A stretch of DNA of 64,000 nt, from NCBI GenBank assembly GCA_023404095.1, contig JAEYDD010000023.1, forward strand, positions 59,473 through 123,472, given 5' to 3'. The notes beneath the pieces were generated by a model. That model saw only the letters and a program-made list of their open reading frames with translations, was not told the DNA's origin and did not search any database. The translations under genes were made by a program, and so were the position numbers. This DNA is from Pseudomonadota bacterium. GTDB lineage: Bacteria > Pseudomonadota > Alphaproteobacteria > Rhizobiales > Rhizobiaceae. Shown here piece by piece: positions 8,527 through 17,212 of this stretch; position 1 is the first letter of the stretch; each line of letters starts with the position of its first letter.

Positions 8527-9480
8527 TCAGGCCAGCGCGTGGCGGTTGGCGGCCGAGTACCGGCCCGTGACATGGTGTTCGAGCTGGCGTTCGATATCGC
8601 CGAGCATGGAGGATGCGCCGATGCGGAAGAGATCCGGCATCATGAAGCGGATGCCGAGCTCCTCCTTCATCAGGATCAGCCAGTTCATCGCGTCCTTGGC
8701 GGTCCGGAGCCCGCCGGCCGGCTTGAAACCGACCATCTGGCCGGTGCGGTCGCGGTAGTCGCGCAACGCGCGAACCATCGTCAGCGACACCGGCAGCGTC
8801 GCGTTGACGTCCTCCTTGCCGGTCGACGTCTTGATGAAGTCCGATCCCGCCTGCATGGCGACCATCGAGGCCTTGTAGACGTTGGTCAGCGTCTTGAGGT
8901 CGCCGGTGGCGAGGATGGCCTTCATGTGCGCAGGCCCGCAGGCCTCGCGCATCGCCCTGATCTCGTCGTAGAGCGCGACCCAGGCACCTTTCAGCACGTG
9001 CTCGCGCGTGATGACGATGTCGATTTCCTTGGCCCCCTGTTCGACGGCATAGCGGATTTCGCCCAGCCGAAGTGGCAGCGGCGTCAGGCCGGCGGGGAAG
9101 CCGGTCGCGACCGAGGCGACGGGAATGCCCGAACCTTCGAGCGCTTTCACCGCATGCGCCACCATCGTCGGATAGACACAGACCGCGCCCACGGTCACCG
9201 CCTCGATGCCGAGCGCTTCGAGCAGGTCCGCGCGCACCGGCGCCCTGGCCTTGGCGCACAGGCGCCGGACGCGGCCCTCCGTATCATCGCCGGCAAGCGT
9301 CGTCAGGTCGATGCAGGTGATCGCCCGCAAAAGCCAGGCGGCCTGCCACTCCTTCTTGACGGTGCGGCGGGTCGGCAGGCTCGCCGCACGCCGCTCGGCA
9401 GCGCTCAGGTTGACGGTATGGCCGTCGAACCAATCGGGCATGAGGGGAGAACCCTCCGGACGGGGGAAATGTTCTGTCAT
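8527..9480 (-). CDS. deoC: Deoxyribose-phosphate aldolase
   Basis: Class I aldolase that cleaves 2-deoxy-D-ribose 5-phosphate to acetaldehyde and glyceraldehyde 3-phosphate in the cytoplasm, 317 aa, at the long end for DeoC. Both family lysine motifs are intact: FIKTSTGKEDVNAT (Schiff-base lysine) and GFKPAGGLRTAKDA (proton-relay lysine). The segment GAVCVYPTMVAHAVKAL is also typical. It sits in the sugar operon between the ABC permease gene and the aldehyde dehydrogenase. No phosphopentomutase or nucleoside phosphorylase is nearby, so the role is probably catabolism of an imported deoxy-sugar or deoxy-polyol rather than nucleoside salvage; that is inference. Confidence 0.95.
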   Translation of the reverse strand: MTEHFPRPEGSPLMPDWFDGHTVNLSAAERRAASLPTRRTVKKEWQAAWLLRAITCIDLTTLAGDDTEGRVRRLCAKARAPVRADLLEALGIEAVTVGAVCVYPTMVAHAVKALEGSGIPVASVATGFPAGLTPLPLRLGEIRYAVEQGAKEIDIVITREHVLKGAWVALYDEIRAMREACGPAHMKAILATGDLKTLTNVYKASMVAMQAGSDFIKTSTGKEDVNATLPVSLTMVRALRDYRDRTGQMVGFKPAGGLRTAKDAMNWLILMKEELGIRFMMPDLFRIGASSMLGDIERQLEHHVTGRYSAANRHALA

Positions 9481-9507
9481 GGCAATGTCCAGCGTTGGGC
9501 GGCGGGC

Positions 9508-10509
9508 TCAGGCCCGTCCGCGGCGGATGTCGATGAAACGATTGAGCAGGATGGCGGCGACGATGATCAGGCCGGTGACGGTCATCTGGTAGAACGAGCC
9601 GAGGCCCAGCAGGTTGAAGATATTACGCAGCACCTGCAGCAGCATCACGGCGAAGAAGGTGCCAAGCACGCCGCCGCGGCCGCCGAAGAGCGAGGTGCCG
9701 CCGAGGACCACGGCCGCGATGGCATCGAGTTCCAGCCCTTGCGCGGCGGTCGGCTGGCCAATCCGCAGGCGCGAGGTGAGCAGAATGCCGCCGAGCGCGC
9801 TCATGATGCCCGAAACGGTGAACACGAGGACGAGGATGCGCTTGGTCGGCAGGCCGGAAAGGCGGGCCGCCTCGGCATTGCCACCCGTCGCGTAGACGGA
9901 TTCCCCGAAGACCGTGAAGCGAAGGAGCGCGCCGGCAGCGATGCAGAGAACGATGAAGATCAGCCCCATCGAGCTGATCTGCGCGCCCGGGAAAAGCGGG
10001 ATCATCGTGGACGAGATCGCTCCGAAGCTTGGCGGCAGCCCGGAGACCGGCACGCCGTCGGTCAACAGGTAGGTGATGCCGCGGAAGGAGACCAGCCCGG
10101 CAAGCGAGACGATGAAGCTCGGTACTTCCGCCAGCGCCGTGATCAGTCCGATTGTCGCGCCGGCAGCCGCGCCCGTCAGGATGGTGATGGCGATCGCCGG
10201 CAGGATCGGCATGCCGCCCGCGAGCAGCACCGCGACGAGCATGCCGCACAGCGCAACCACGGAGCCGACGGAAAGGTCGATGTTTCCTGTCAGGATCACG
10301 AAGGTCATGCCGATCGCGACCACGCCGACGACGGCTGCCTGCTGAAACAGGTTGGCGATATTGGTCGGCGTCATGAAGTTTGGCGACAGGATCGCGGCGA
10401 TCGCCACGACAACCAGGAAGATGAAGATGAAGTTGTATTCGATCGCCAGATCGATGAGGCGGCGTCCGGAACGCTGCATGGGCGGAGCTCCCGTCACGGT
10501 GTCAGTCAT
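9508..10509 (-). CDS. Sugar ABC transporter permease, RbsC family
   Basis: Inner-membrane permease of a CUT2 (ribose-type) importer, 333 aa. It carries the family motif ILTGNIDLSVGSVVAL around residues 84-99 and about nine to ten hydrophobic segments. Its start overlaps the end of the ATPase gene by eight bases. A single permease of this type presumably acts as a homodimer with the RbsA-type ATPase. The binding protein for the system is encoded at the head of the operon (15680-16663). Confidence 0.94.
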   Translation of the reverse strand: MTDTVTGAPPMQRSGRRLIDLAIEYNFIFIFLVVVAIAAILSPNFMTPTNIANLFQQAAVVGVVAIGMTFVILTGNIDLSVGSVVALCGMLVAVLLAGGMPILPAIAITILTGAAAGATIGLITALAEVPSFIVSLAGLVSFRGITYLLTDGVPVSGLPPSFGAISSTMIPLFPGAQISSMGLIFIVLCIAAGALLRFTVFGESVYATGGNAEAARLSGLPTKRILVLVFTVSGIMSALGGILLTSRLRIGQPTAAQGLELDAIAAVVLGGTSLFGGRGGVLGTFFAVMLLQVLRNIFNLLGLGSFYQMTVTGLIIVAAILLNRFIDIRRGRA

Positions 10510-11992
10510 GGTGATGTTCTCCGAGAATCTGATGCTTCAGGATCGTGTCCTGGTCGGTGATGGCCGGATCGAACCGGGCGATGTTTCGCCCCTCATGGAA
10601 CACCCAGATGGTGTCGCAGGCCGCGTAGAGTTCCTCCAGCTCCGACGAGGCGACGATCACCGCGGCACCGTTCGCGGCCAGTTCCTCCACCAGCCGGTAG
10701 AGGTCTGCCTTGGCGCCGATGTCGAGACCGCGCGAGGGTTCGTCGAGGAGGAGCAGGTTCGCGCCCTTGATGATCCACTTCGCCAGGACGACCTTCTGCT
10801 GGTTGCCTCCCGAGAGCTGGATGACCTTCTGTTCCGGCGCGCCGTACTTGGTCGAAAGCTGCCTGAGTACGGGGACGGTTTTCGCCTTCAGTTCGCCGTG
10901 CCGGGCGAGGAAGTTGCCCTGCATGGCGGGCAGCGTGGCATTTCGATAAATCGGCGCATCGAGGATCAGTCCCTCGGTCTTGCGGTTTTCCGGGACGAGA
11001 CCGAGCCCGGACCGTATCGCATCGCGCGGCGTCTTCGGCCGGTAGGGCCGGCCGTTCAGCGACATCTTCACCTCGCTGACCTCAGCGCCGAAAAGCGCCT
11101 TTAGGAAAGACGTCCGGCCCGAGCCGTTGAGGCCGGTCAGCCCGGAAATCTCCCCGCGGCGAACTTCGAAGTCGCGGATATCGAGGCCCTGCGCCGCCGT
11201 CAGCCGGTCGACTTTCAGGACGACGTCGCCCGTCACGGGCGGGCGTGGCCGGCGTTCGACGAGCGTTCGGTTGCGCCCGAGTATTGCCTCGACGAGCGCG
11301 CTGTCGGGGGTGTCTGCGACTTCGAAGGTCTCGATTGTCTGGCCGCCCCGCAGCACCGTCACGCGATCGCCGATCTCGCGCAGTTCGCCGAGCCTGTGGC
11401 TGACGTAGAGAATGGCTACGTTCTGCGCAGTGAGTTCGCGGATGACGCGGAAGACGGCTTTTAGCTCCGTCTCGTTGAGCGCAGCCGAGGGCTCGTCCAT
11501 GATGATGACCTTGGCATCGCGGGTCAGCGACCTTGCTATGGCCGTCAGCTGCTGGTTGGCGACCGACAGGCTGCCCACCCGGTCTTCCGGCGAAAAGGTC
11601 GCCCCGACGCGGACCAACGCCTCTTTCGCCCGGACACGGCGGGTCCGCTTGTCGAGAAAGCCGAAACGCTGCGGCGGATGGCCGAGGAAGAGATTTTCGG
11701 CGACCGTCAGCTGCGGCACGAGGTCAAGCTCCTGGTAGATCATCGATATTCCGGCGGTGGCGGCCTCGGCCGGCGCGCGGAAACTCACCTTGCGTCCGTC
11801 GACGCGCATTTCTCCGCCGGACGGCGACAACGCACCGGCAATCAGCTTCAGGAACGTCGACTTGCCGGCGCCGTTGGCGCCCAAAAGGCAATGCACCTCG
11901 CCCTTGCGGACGGAGATGTTGGCGTCCGCGAGCGCCACGATATTGGGCGGGAATCGCTTGGACAGCCGCTCGATGTGGAGCACGTCCTCCAT
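10502..11992 (-). CDS. Sugar ABC transporter ATP-binding protein, RbsA/MglA family
   Basis: Double-domain ATPase of a CUT2 importer, 496 aa. The N-terminal cassette has Walker A GANGAGKST (about residues 38-46) and Walker B VIIMDEPSAAL. The C-terminal cassette has the degenerate Walker A GLNGSGRTS usual for the second half of RbsA, signature LSGGNQQKVVLAKW and Walker B LLLLDEPSRGLDIG. It starts on the last base of the regulator gene upstream and overlaps the permease gene downstream, so the three are translationally linked. Substrate inferred to be a pentose, deoxy-sugar or polyol. Confidence 0.95.
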   Translation of the reverse strand: MEDVLHIERLSKRFPPNIVALADANISVRKGEVHCLLGANGAGKSTFLKLIAGALSPSGGEMRVDGRKVSFRAPAEAATAGISMIYQELDLVPQLTVAENLFLGHPPQRFGFLDKRTRRVRAKEALVRVGATFSPEDRVGSLSVANQQLTAIARSLTRDAKVIIMDEPSAALNETELKAVFRVIRELTAQNVAILYVSHRLGELREIGDRVTVLRGGQTIETFEVADTPDSALVEAILGRNRTLVERRPRPPVTGDVVLKVDRLTAAQGLDIRDFEVRRGEISGLTGLNGSGRTSFLKALFGAEVSEVKMSLNGRPYRPKTPRDAIRSGLGLVPENRKTEGLILDAPIYRNATLPAMQGNFLARHGELKAKTVPVLRQLSTKYGAPEQKVIQLSGGNQQKVVLAKWIIKGANLLLLDEPSRGLDIGAKADLYRLVEELAANGAAVIVASSELEELYAACDTIWVFHEGRNIARFDPAITDQDTILKHQILGEHHHD

Positions 11993-12978
11993 TATGCAGT
12001 CTCCTCCAGTATGCGCCGCGCCGTCCCCTCGTCGGTGACGAGGTCGGTGACGTAGCCGGCCCGAAGGCAGGCCGCCGCGATCAGGTGCTTGTCTTCGCCG
12101 GCCGCGACCCCGATCACCCGCTCCTTGCGCGGCAGCGCATCGAGCCGCAGGCCGACGGTGCGGTCGTCCAGATGCCGGTCGGCGATCTGTCCCTCCCGAT
12201 CGACGAAGCGCCCCATGATGTCACCGACGGAATTCAGCTTTCTGAGCCGCGCGATGTCGTCCTCGTCGAGATAGCCCGAGCCGAGCAGGACCGACTGGTG
12301 GGTCAGTCCGCCGAGGCCGAAGCAGATGACGGGTGCCTCGTGGGCGAGCGCCAACACCCTGTCGATGATCGGATCCTGTTCGAGCGCGTCTCTGGTCGAA
12401 CGCGAGCCCATGATGGCGGGGACGGGCAGCAGCGTCGCCCGCCCGCCGGCGGACTGGGCGATTTCCTCGGCGACGGCCGAATTGCGGCTCGTCGTGGTCG
12501 TCAGAGCCGTGGATCCGTTGACCAGGACCACATGCAGGCCGGGGCACCAGTCTTTCGGCAGGGCGCGGGCGACCGCGGCCATGGTGCGCCCCCAGCTGAC
12601 GCCCATCAGGGCCGGCTTGGGGCTCAGGCTGGCAAGATGGGTCGCCGCCGCCTGCGCGACGCTGTCGATGATGAGGCTCGGATCCTCGATGTCGCCGATG
12701 GGAACGACGATCGCCTCGCGGACGCCGAACTGGCGCTGCAATTCGACCTCGAGCGAGGTCCGCCGGCCGGCGCGCGGGGTAATCTCGATGCGGACGATAC
12801 CCGCCTCCTTGGCCTCGGTCAGTAGCCTTCCGACCTGCCAGCGGGTCAACCCGAGCTCTGTCGCGATGTCGGACTGGGTGCGGTCGAGATCGTAGTAGAG
12901 CTTGGCCACCTGGACCATCAGGTGATCGCGTTGCTCGTTGATCGGCAGGCGCGCCGAATAGGGATTGCGTTCGGCCAC
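11992..12978 (-). CDS. SorC-type sugar-binding transcriptional regulator
   Basis: Regulator of 328 aa with an N-terminal HTH (TQSDIATELGLTRWQVGRLL, about residues 34-53) and a C-terminal sugar-phosphate-sensing domain related to SorC/DeoR (Bacillus type). The start is GTG at 12978: a GGGAGG ribosome site lies seven bases upstream inside the end of the kinase gene, and homology begins with NPYSARLPINEQ. Members of this family usually sense a phosphorylated sugar made by the operon kinase. The likely operator is the 29-bp palindrome at 16714-16742. Placement inside the operon implies autoregulation. Confidence 0.9.
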   Translation of the reverse strand: MAERNPYSARLPINEQRDHLMVQVAKLYYDLDRTQSDIATELGLTRWQVGRLLTEAKEAGIVRIEITPRAGRRTSLEVELQRQFGVREAIVVPIGDIEDPSLIIDSVAQAAATHLASLSPKPALMGVSWGRTMAAVARALPKDWCPGLHVVLVNGSTALTTTTSRNSAVAEEIAQSAGGRATLLPVPAIMGSRSTRDALEQDPIIDRVLALAHEAPVICFGLGGLTHQSVLLGSGYLDEDDIARLRKLNSVGDIMGRFVDREGQIADRHLDDRTVGLRLDALPRKERVIGVAAGEDKHLIAAACLRAGYVTDLVTDEGTARRILEETA

Positions 12979-12980
12979 GT

Positions 12981-14492
12981 TCAGCCTCCCATCTGCCGGC
13001 GGGCCAGCTGGTGCAACACCGGGCGCAGCTGCTCCGTGGCTTCCTGGTAGAGCGGCAATGTACGCGCGAACCATTCGGCTCGGACGGGATCGGGCATAAG
13101 CTCGCTTGCCGGCGCTACGCATGCACGCGCCGCCGCCTTCAGGTCTGGGAAGACGCCGATTGCGGCAGCTGCGGCCACCGCCGTGCCGACCAGCGACAGA
13201 TTGTCCTCGCGCGCCACCTGGACCGGCAGGCCCAGCGCGTCCACGGTTGCCTGAAGCCAGGCCGCATTCTTCACGATACCGCCCGCCATCATCACGCGGT
13301 CCACCGTTACGCCGCGCGCCCTGAGTACCGACAGGACGTTGGCCGAACCGAGCGCGAGGGAATCGACCGCGGCGGCGTAGATGTCCGCCCGCGTATGGCC
13401 GAGCGTCAGCCCCATCAGGGCGCCACGCAACGCTGCATCGCGATAAGGCGTGCGATTACCCATCATGTAGTCGAGCGCAAGCAGGCCCTCGGAGCGGCCG
13501 GGCGACGACGCCACCTTGTCGATCAGGGCCGCGTGACCTCGCTGATCGAGGCCGAACATCTCGCCAGCCAGCCAGTTCAGCATGGAGCCGGCAGCCACCT
13601 GCCCGCACTCAACGAGCCAATGCCCGTCAGTGAGGGCGTTGGGATAGGGTCCCCAGAAGCCGGAGACGTCCGCCTCCTCCGCCAGTTGAACGAGCTGCAC
13701 GATCGAGGTGCCACCGATGAACAGCATGCCGCCCGGCTCGACGGTATCTGCGCCGAGAATGCCGATATGCGCATCGATGCCGCCCTGAGCGACGATCGGG
13801 CGGTTTTCAAGGCCGAGGTCGGCCGCCATGGCTGTGCGCATCGGGGCGATCACGCCGCCCACCGGCACGATGCGTTGCGGCAGTCGGTCGAGGAGGTCCG
13901 CTATTCCGAGGCTCTCGTATATTTCCGGGACAAAGCTGTGCCCTGCGCTGTCGTAGTTCCATTTGCAGGCCGCGTTCATGCGCGAGCCGACCCATTCGCC
14001 GGTCAGATCGAAGTTGACGTAGTCCAGTGCCTCGCAGACGACTTCTGCCTTCGACCACAATTCGGGTTGATGGCGCTTGAGCCACATCGATTTCGGCACC
14101 AGCCATTCGACGGCATCGGAACCGCCGCAGAAGCGCATGACAGGATGCGTCAGGCGTGCGGTGTCACGCGCTTCGGTTTCGGCGCGGCAGTCCATCCACA
14201 GGATAGCCGGGGAAAGCGGCGTGCCGTCGCGAAGGCAGATGGCGACGGTCGAGGCGGTCGTCGCGGTGCACACGGCATCGACGGTCCTGCGCCCGGTCGT
14301 TTCAAGGACGGCGCGACCGGCAAGGCGCAATGCTGCGCGCCATTCGTCGGGTGACTGCTCGGCCCGGCCGGCGCGAGGATAACGTGTGGCATAGGGGGCA
14401 TCCGCCTGTCCCAGCATCTGTCGGCGGTCGGTGTCATAGACACCCGCCCGCACGCCCCCTGTGCCGAAGTCGAAGCTCAGAATATGAGCCAT
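12981..14492 (-). CDS. FGGY-family carbohydrate kinase
   Basis: ATP-dependent sugar or polyol kinase of 503 aa, the usual FGGY length. It starts with the phosphate-binding motif ILSFDFGTGGVRAGVYD, has the sugar-binding region LWMDCRAETEARD, and ends with the signature-like GVTVDRVMMAGGIVKNAAWLQ. A strong ribosome site (AGGAGGAC) precedes the ATG. Upstream lies the GatD-like dehydrogenase and downstream the SorC regulator, two bases away. It probably phosphorylates the imported sugar or polyol so that the dehydrogenase and DeoC can act. Exact substrate unknown; ribulo-, xylulo- and deoxy-sugar kinases are all in this family. Confidence 0.92.
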   Translation of the reverse strand: MAHILSFDFGTGGVRAGVYDTDRRQMLGQADAPYATRYPRAGRAEQSPDEWRAALRLAGRAVLETTGRRTVDAVCTATTASTVAICLRDGTPLSPAILWMDCRAETEARDTARLTHPVMRFCGGSDAVEWLVPKSMWLKRHQPELWSKAEVVCEALDYVNFDLTGEWVGSRMNAACKWNYDSAGHSFVPEIYESLGIADLLDRLPQRIVPVGGVIAPMRTAMAADLGLENRPIVAQGGIDAHIGILGADTVEPGGMLFIGGTSIVQLVQLAEEADVSGFWGPYPNALTDGHWLVECGQVAAGSMLNWLAGEMFGLDQRGHAALIDKVASSPGRSEGLLALDYMMGNRTPYRDAALRGALMGLTLGHTRADIYAAAVDSLALGSANVLSVLRARGVTVDRVMMAGGIVKNAAWLQATVDALGLPVQVAREDNLSLVGTAVAAAAAIGVFPDLKAAARACVAPASELMPDPVRAEWFARTLPLYQEATEQLRPVLHQLARRQMGG

Positions 14493-14557
14493 GTCCTGAT
14501 GTCCTCCTCAAACGTGCGTCTCAGACGGCCCCGGCCTCCTGCTTCCGGGGCGCATCG

Positions 14558-15580
14558 TCACGGACGGAACATGATCTTGGAGAAGAAGAAGCCGCGATCG
14601 GTGCGAAGCCGTTCGAATATGCCGGGCAACTCCTCCAACCCCAGCTCGTGGGTGATCATGAATTCCCATTTCAGGGCGCCCGACGCAAGCTTGTCGAGGG
14701 TCACGGTCCACTGCGCTCCCGGATAGGGCGCGCCGAAGGAATTCCATGAGCCGTGCAACGAAACCTCCTGGCGCAGGAAATGCTGAAACGCCGCGTTCGA
14801 GAGGGCGACCTCGCCGACCGGGATCCCGATGAAGACCACATGGCCCCCGGGAGCGGCGAGCTTCACCGCGGCATTGATCGAGCTCGGATGGCCGGCCGCC
14901 TCGACGATCACATCCGACAGCAATGTTTTCGGCAGCTCGGCGCCCGACAGCAGCGTGTGGGTCGCACCGGCCTGCCGCGCAAGTTCAAGCTTGTCCTCGG
15001 AGACGTCGATCGCCACCACCTCGCGCGCGCCCATCAGCAGCATCCACTGGATCGCAAAAAGCCCGATCGGGCCGCAACCGATGACGGCACCGCGATCGCC
15101 CATGCGCACCCCGCCCGCCTTCCAGATGGCGTGAAGGGCGATCGATGCCGGGTCGACCATGGCGGCGGCACGGGGATCACAGCCTTCCGGGGCCTTCAGG
15201 AGGTTTTCGACGGGCGCACAGACCCACTCGGCATAGGCGCCGTCACGGCGCGAACCGAAGTAATCGTAATCTCGGCAGCGCGAGAAGTTTCCGGTCGCGC
15301 ACTGGTCGCAGGTGCCGCACGGCAGCATGGGCGGCACCGTCACGAGCTCGCCCTTGGCAAAACCGCTGACACCGGGGCCGATCTCCTCGATGTGCCCGGA
15401 AAACTCGTGACCGCAAATGATCGGCATCTTGTGGGCGCCCTTGACCAGCATCCGCGGCAGGTCCGACCCGCAAACGCCGACGGCGGCGACGCGCAGGAGG
15501 ACTTCTCCCGGGCCTGCCACAGGCTTTGCCACGTCTTCCAGGCGAATGTCTCCGGGGGTGTGAAGCACGGCTGCACGCAT
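14558..15580 (-). CDS. Zinc-dependent alcohol dehydrogenase, galactitol-1-phosphate dehydrogenase-like
   Basis: Medium-chain dehydrogenase of 340 aa. The catalytic zinc region is VGVCGSDLPR and GHEFSG. The structural zinc cysteines are CGTCDQCATGNFSRC. The Rossmann motif is AVIGCGPIGLFAIQ. The combination GSDLPR, GHEFSG and YFGSRRDGAYAEW is particularly like GatD of enteric bacteria, which oxidises a polyol phosphate. It lies between the binding-protein gene and the kinase. With kinase and DeoC this fits a pathway in which a polyol phosphate is oxidised to a (deoxy)sugar phosphate. An ordinary sorbitol-type dehydrogenase acting before the kinase is the alternative. Confidence 0.88.
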   Translation of the reverse strand: MRAAVLHTPGDIRLEDVAKPVAGPGEVLLRVAAVGVCGSDLPRMLVKGAHKMPIICGHEFSGHIEEIGPGVSGFAKGELVTVPPMLPCGTCDQCATGNFSRCRDYDYFGSRRDGAYAEWVCAPVENLLKAPEGCDPRAAAMVDPASIALHAIWKAGGVRMGDRGAVIGCGPIGLFAIQWMLLMGAREVVAIDVSEDKLELARQAGATHTLLSGAELPKTLLSDVIVEAAGHPSSINAAVKLAAPGGHVVFIGIPVGEVALSNAAFQHFLRQEVSLHGSWNSFGAPYPGAQWTVTLDKLASGALKWEFMITHELGLEELPGIFERLRTDRGFFFSKIMFRP

Positions 15581-15611
15581 GTAAATCGATCCTTTGATGC
15601 GACTGGGCAGT

Positions 15612-15665
15612 CGCCGGCCGTGACAGGCCGGCGTTCTTCAAGCAGGAGGGGCACATGGCCCCTCC
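15612..15665. terminator. Tandem hairpins after the sugar-binding-protein gene
   Basis: Two perfect inverted repeats lie just downstream of the binding-protein stop. One is 15612-15633 (8-bp stem CGCCGGCC/GGCCGGCG, 6-base loop) and the other is 15645-15665 (8-bp stem GGAGGGGC/GCCCCTCC, 5-base loop). There is no T-run. Such hairpins between binding-protein and downstream genes usually protect the upstream mRNA or attenuate readthrough, giving more binding protein than enzymes. Function inferred from position. Confidence 0.55.
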
Positions 15666-15679
15666 CACCTTCTGGGGAG

Positions 15680-16663
15680 TTACTTGTTGAGGATCTGCGG
15701 ACGGTATTCCGCAAACAGCGCGGCATGCGGGAACTGCCCGACATTTTCCGGCGTCACGAGTGCCGTGCCGGCATCGACGAAGGCGGGGACGGTCTTGCCG
15801 GCCGCGGCCTCGCGTGCGACCTGGATCGTGACATCGCCGAGGTACTGCGGGTCGTTGAGGGCGGTCGCGACGTATTGTCCGCCGGCAGCTATCGTTTCCA
15901 GCGCCTCGGACAGACCGTCGACGCCTGCGATCAGCACATCGTCGCGGCCATTCTCCTTGAGGACCTGCATTGCACCCAGCGCCATGTCGTCGTTGTGCGC
16001 GTAGACCACCTTCACGTCTGAATTCGCCTGAAGCAGGTCCTGCATCGCGGTCACCGCGTTTGCGCGAATGTATTCTGCATACGGTCCTTCGGTGATGGCA
16101 TGGCTGGAGCCCTCGATGGCGGCGTGGAAGCCGTCGCGGCGATCCATCATGACGGCGCCGCCGGCATCGCCCTGGATCTCGATGATCTTCGCACCCGTTA
16201 TGCCGTCGGCCTTGAGCTTGGCCACGACAGCCTCGCCCACGAGCTTGCCCATCGCCTTGTTGTCGCGCCCGACGTGCGCGGCAACCTTGCCGCCGGTAAC
16301 CGGGCGGTCGACGGTGATGACGGGAATTCCGGCAGCCGCGGCCGCTTCAAGCGAGGGCGCCACGGCTTCCGGGTTGACGGGATTGATGATGATCGCGTTG
16401 ACGCCCTGGGTGATCAGATCCTGTATGTCGTTGTTCTGCTTGCTGACGTCCCCGTTGGCGTCGAGAAACACCAGCGTGTCGCCGGAAGCCTTCGCGGCGG
16501 CCTCTGCGCCGGTCTTCAGCTGCACGTAGAACGGCGACTGGAGCGTGACCTGGCTGAAGCCGATCTTGAGCCCTTCGGCGTGCGCGGCACCGGATACGGC
16601 GAGCATGGCGATGGCAGAAGCTGCGGTAGCCAGGCCGGCCAGAATTGTACGACGGGTTTTCAT
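15680..16663 (-). CDS. Sugar ABC transporter substrate-binding protein, RbsB family
   Basis: Periplasmic sugar-binding protein of 327 aa. Signal peptide residues 1-29 (MKTRRTILAGLATAASAIAM..., cleavage after GAAHA). The mature part has RbsB blocks: KIGFSQVTLQSPFYVQLKTG, DLITQGVNAIIINPVNPEAV, IPVITVDRPV, and VKVVYAHNDDMALGA near the C-terminal lobe. The ATG at 16663 is preceded by GGGAGGA; an in-frame ATG 16 codons earlier is not used because the signal peptide starts here. First gene of the sugar operon, with promoter and palindrome upstream. Confidence 0.95.
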   Translation of the reverse strand: MKTRRTILAGLATAASAIAMLAVSGAAHAEGLKIGFSQVTLQSPFYVQLKTGAEAAAKASGDTLVFLDANGDVSKQNNDIQDLITQGVNAIIINPVNPEAVAPSLEAAAAAGIPVITVDRPVTGGKVAAHVGRDNKAMGKLVGEAVVAKLKADGITGAKIIEIQGDAGGAVMMDRRDGFHAAIEGSSHAITEGPYAEYIRANAVTAMQDLLQANSDVKVVYAHNDDMALGAMQVLKENGRDDVLIAGVDGLSEALETIAAGGQYVATALNDPQYLGDVTIQVAREAAAGKTVPAFVDAGTALVTPENVGQFPHAALFAEYRPQILNK

Positions 16664-16713
16664 GCGGTCCTCCCGGGATTGAAGCAAATGAACGATTGCC
16701 CTCCTCGGCAATC

Positions 16714-16742
16714 AGCATTTGTGATAAATATTCACTTATGCT
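16714..16742. promoter_or_regulatory. Candidate SorC-regulator operator with nearby -35 element
   Basis: A 29-bp palindrome of the form AGCAT-N2-GTGA...TCAC-N2-ATGCT lies 51-79 bases before the first gene of the sugar operon; ten of fourteen base pairs match. A TTGACA hexamer on the minus strand (16773-16778) lies 30 bases further upstream and could be the -35 box, with the operator then near the transcription start. The -10 element is not clear. Binding by the SorC regulator of the same operon is inferred from position and symmetry. Confidence 0.6.
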
Positions 16743-16779
16743 GAATTCATGCCGCCATGAACGGGTCCCGCTTGTCAAC

Positions 16780-17212
16780 TGATGGCCTGTTGAAAAAGAG
16801 CTGCATGAGATAAGCTGTTGTTAAATCGCTATTATTATTTGTTCGCTCCGCCGACGGGACAAAGCCGAGCAGTTGGGATTCGACTGCTGATTGTTCGACG
16901 CTAAACTACAGGTTGATTGGAAAAACCCGCATCTGTTGGATTGTGCACCGCAAATGGTGCATTCAAACAGGAGCCAGTCTCGCACGCCTTCTTCCGAGTT
17001 CCGGCTGGTCGCTCAAGAAGGAATGGTCTTCACCTTTACGCGATTGCGAAGGGCGTGGGCGAAACGGCGGTGGTCGGGCGAGAAGGTGGCGTCAAACCGC
17101 ACGGGGGCCGACCGAGCAAACCTTGGCGGCCAGACCTTTTGAGGCCCTCGCCTTGATTGCCGGCGGAGGCCCCTGCCCGCGCAGGGCGTGGCAGGGGCCG
17201 AAACCTTGGCAG
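16780..17212. other. Gene-free stretch with a terminator-like hairpin
   Basis: No convincing gene is seen in these ~430 bases. Short open frames exist on both strands, but none has a ribosome site with recognisable protein features. A perfect 10-bp inverted repeat (GGCCCCTGCC/GGCAGGGGCC, 17168-17199) lies just after the DUF1989 stop and may terminate that transcript, though no T-run follows. The rest (16850-17160) could be degenerate coding sequence; I could not identify it. Confidence 0.4.

Noticed and set aside
8434..10560. Plus-strand open frame of 708 codons opposite deoC and the sugar permease
   Set aside because: Same antisense artefact; low-complexity Asp/Arg/Glu/His composition and no recognisable motif.
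16891..17142. 83-codon plus-strand frame between the sugar operon and the DUF1989 gene
   Set aside because: No ribosome site, no recognised family and two other frames equally open; kept only as an unassigned stretch.
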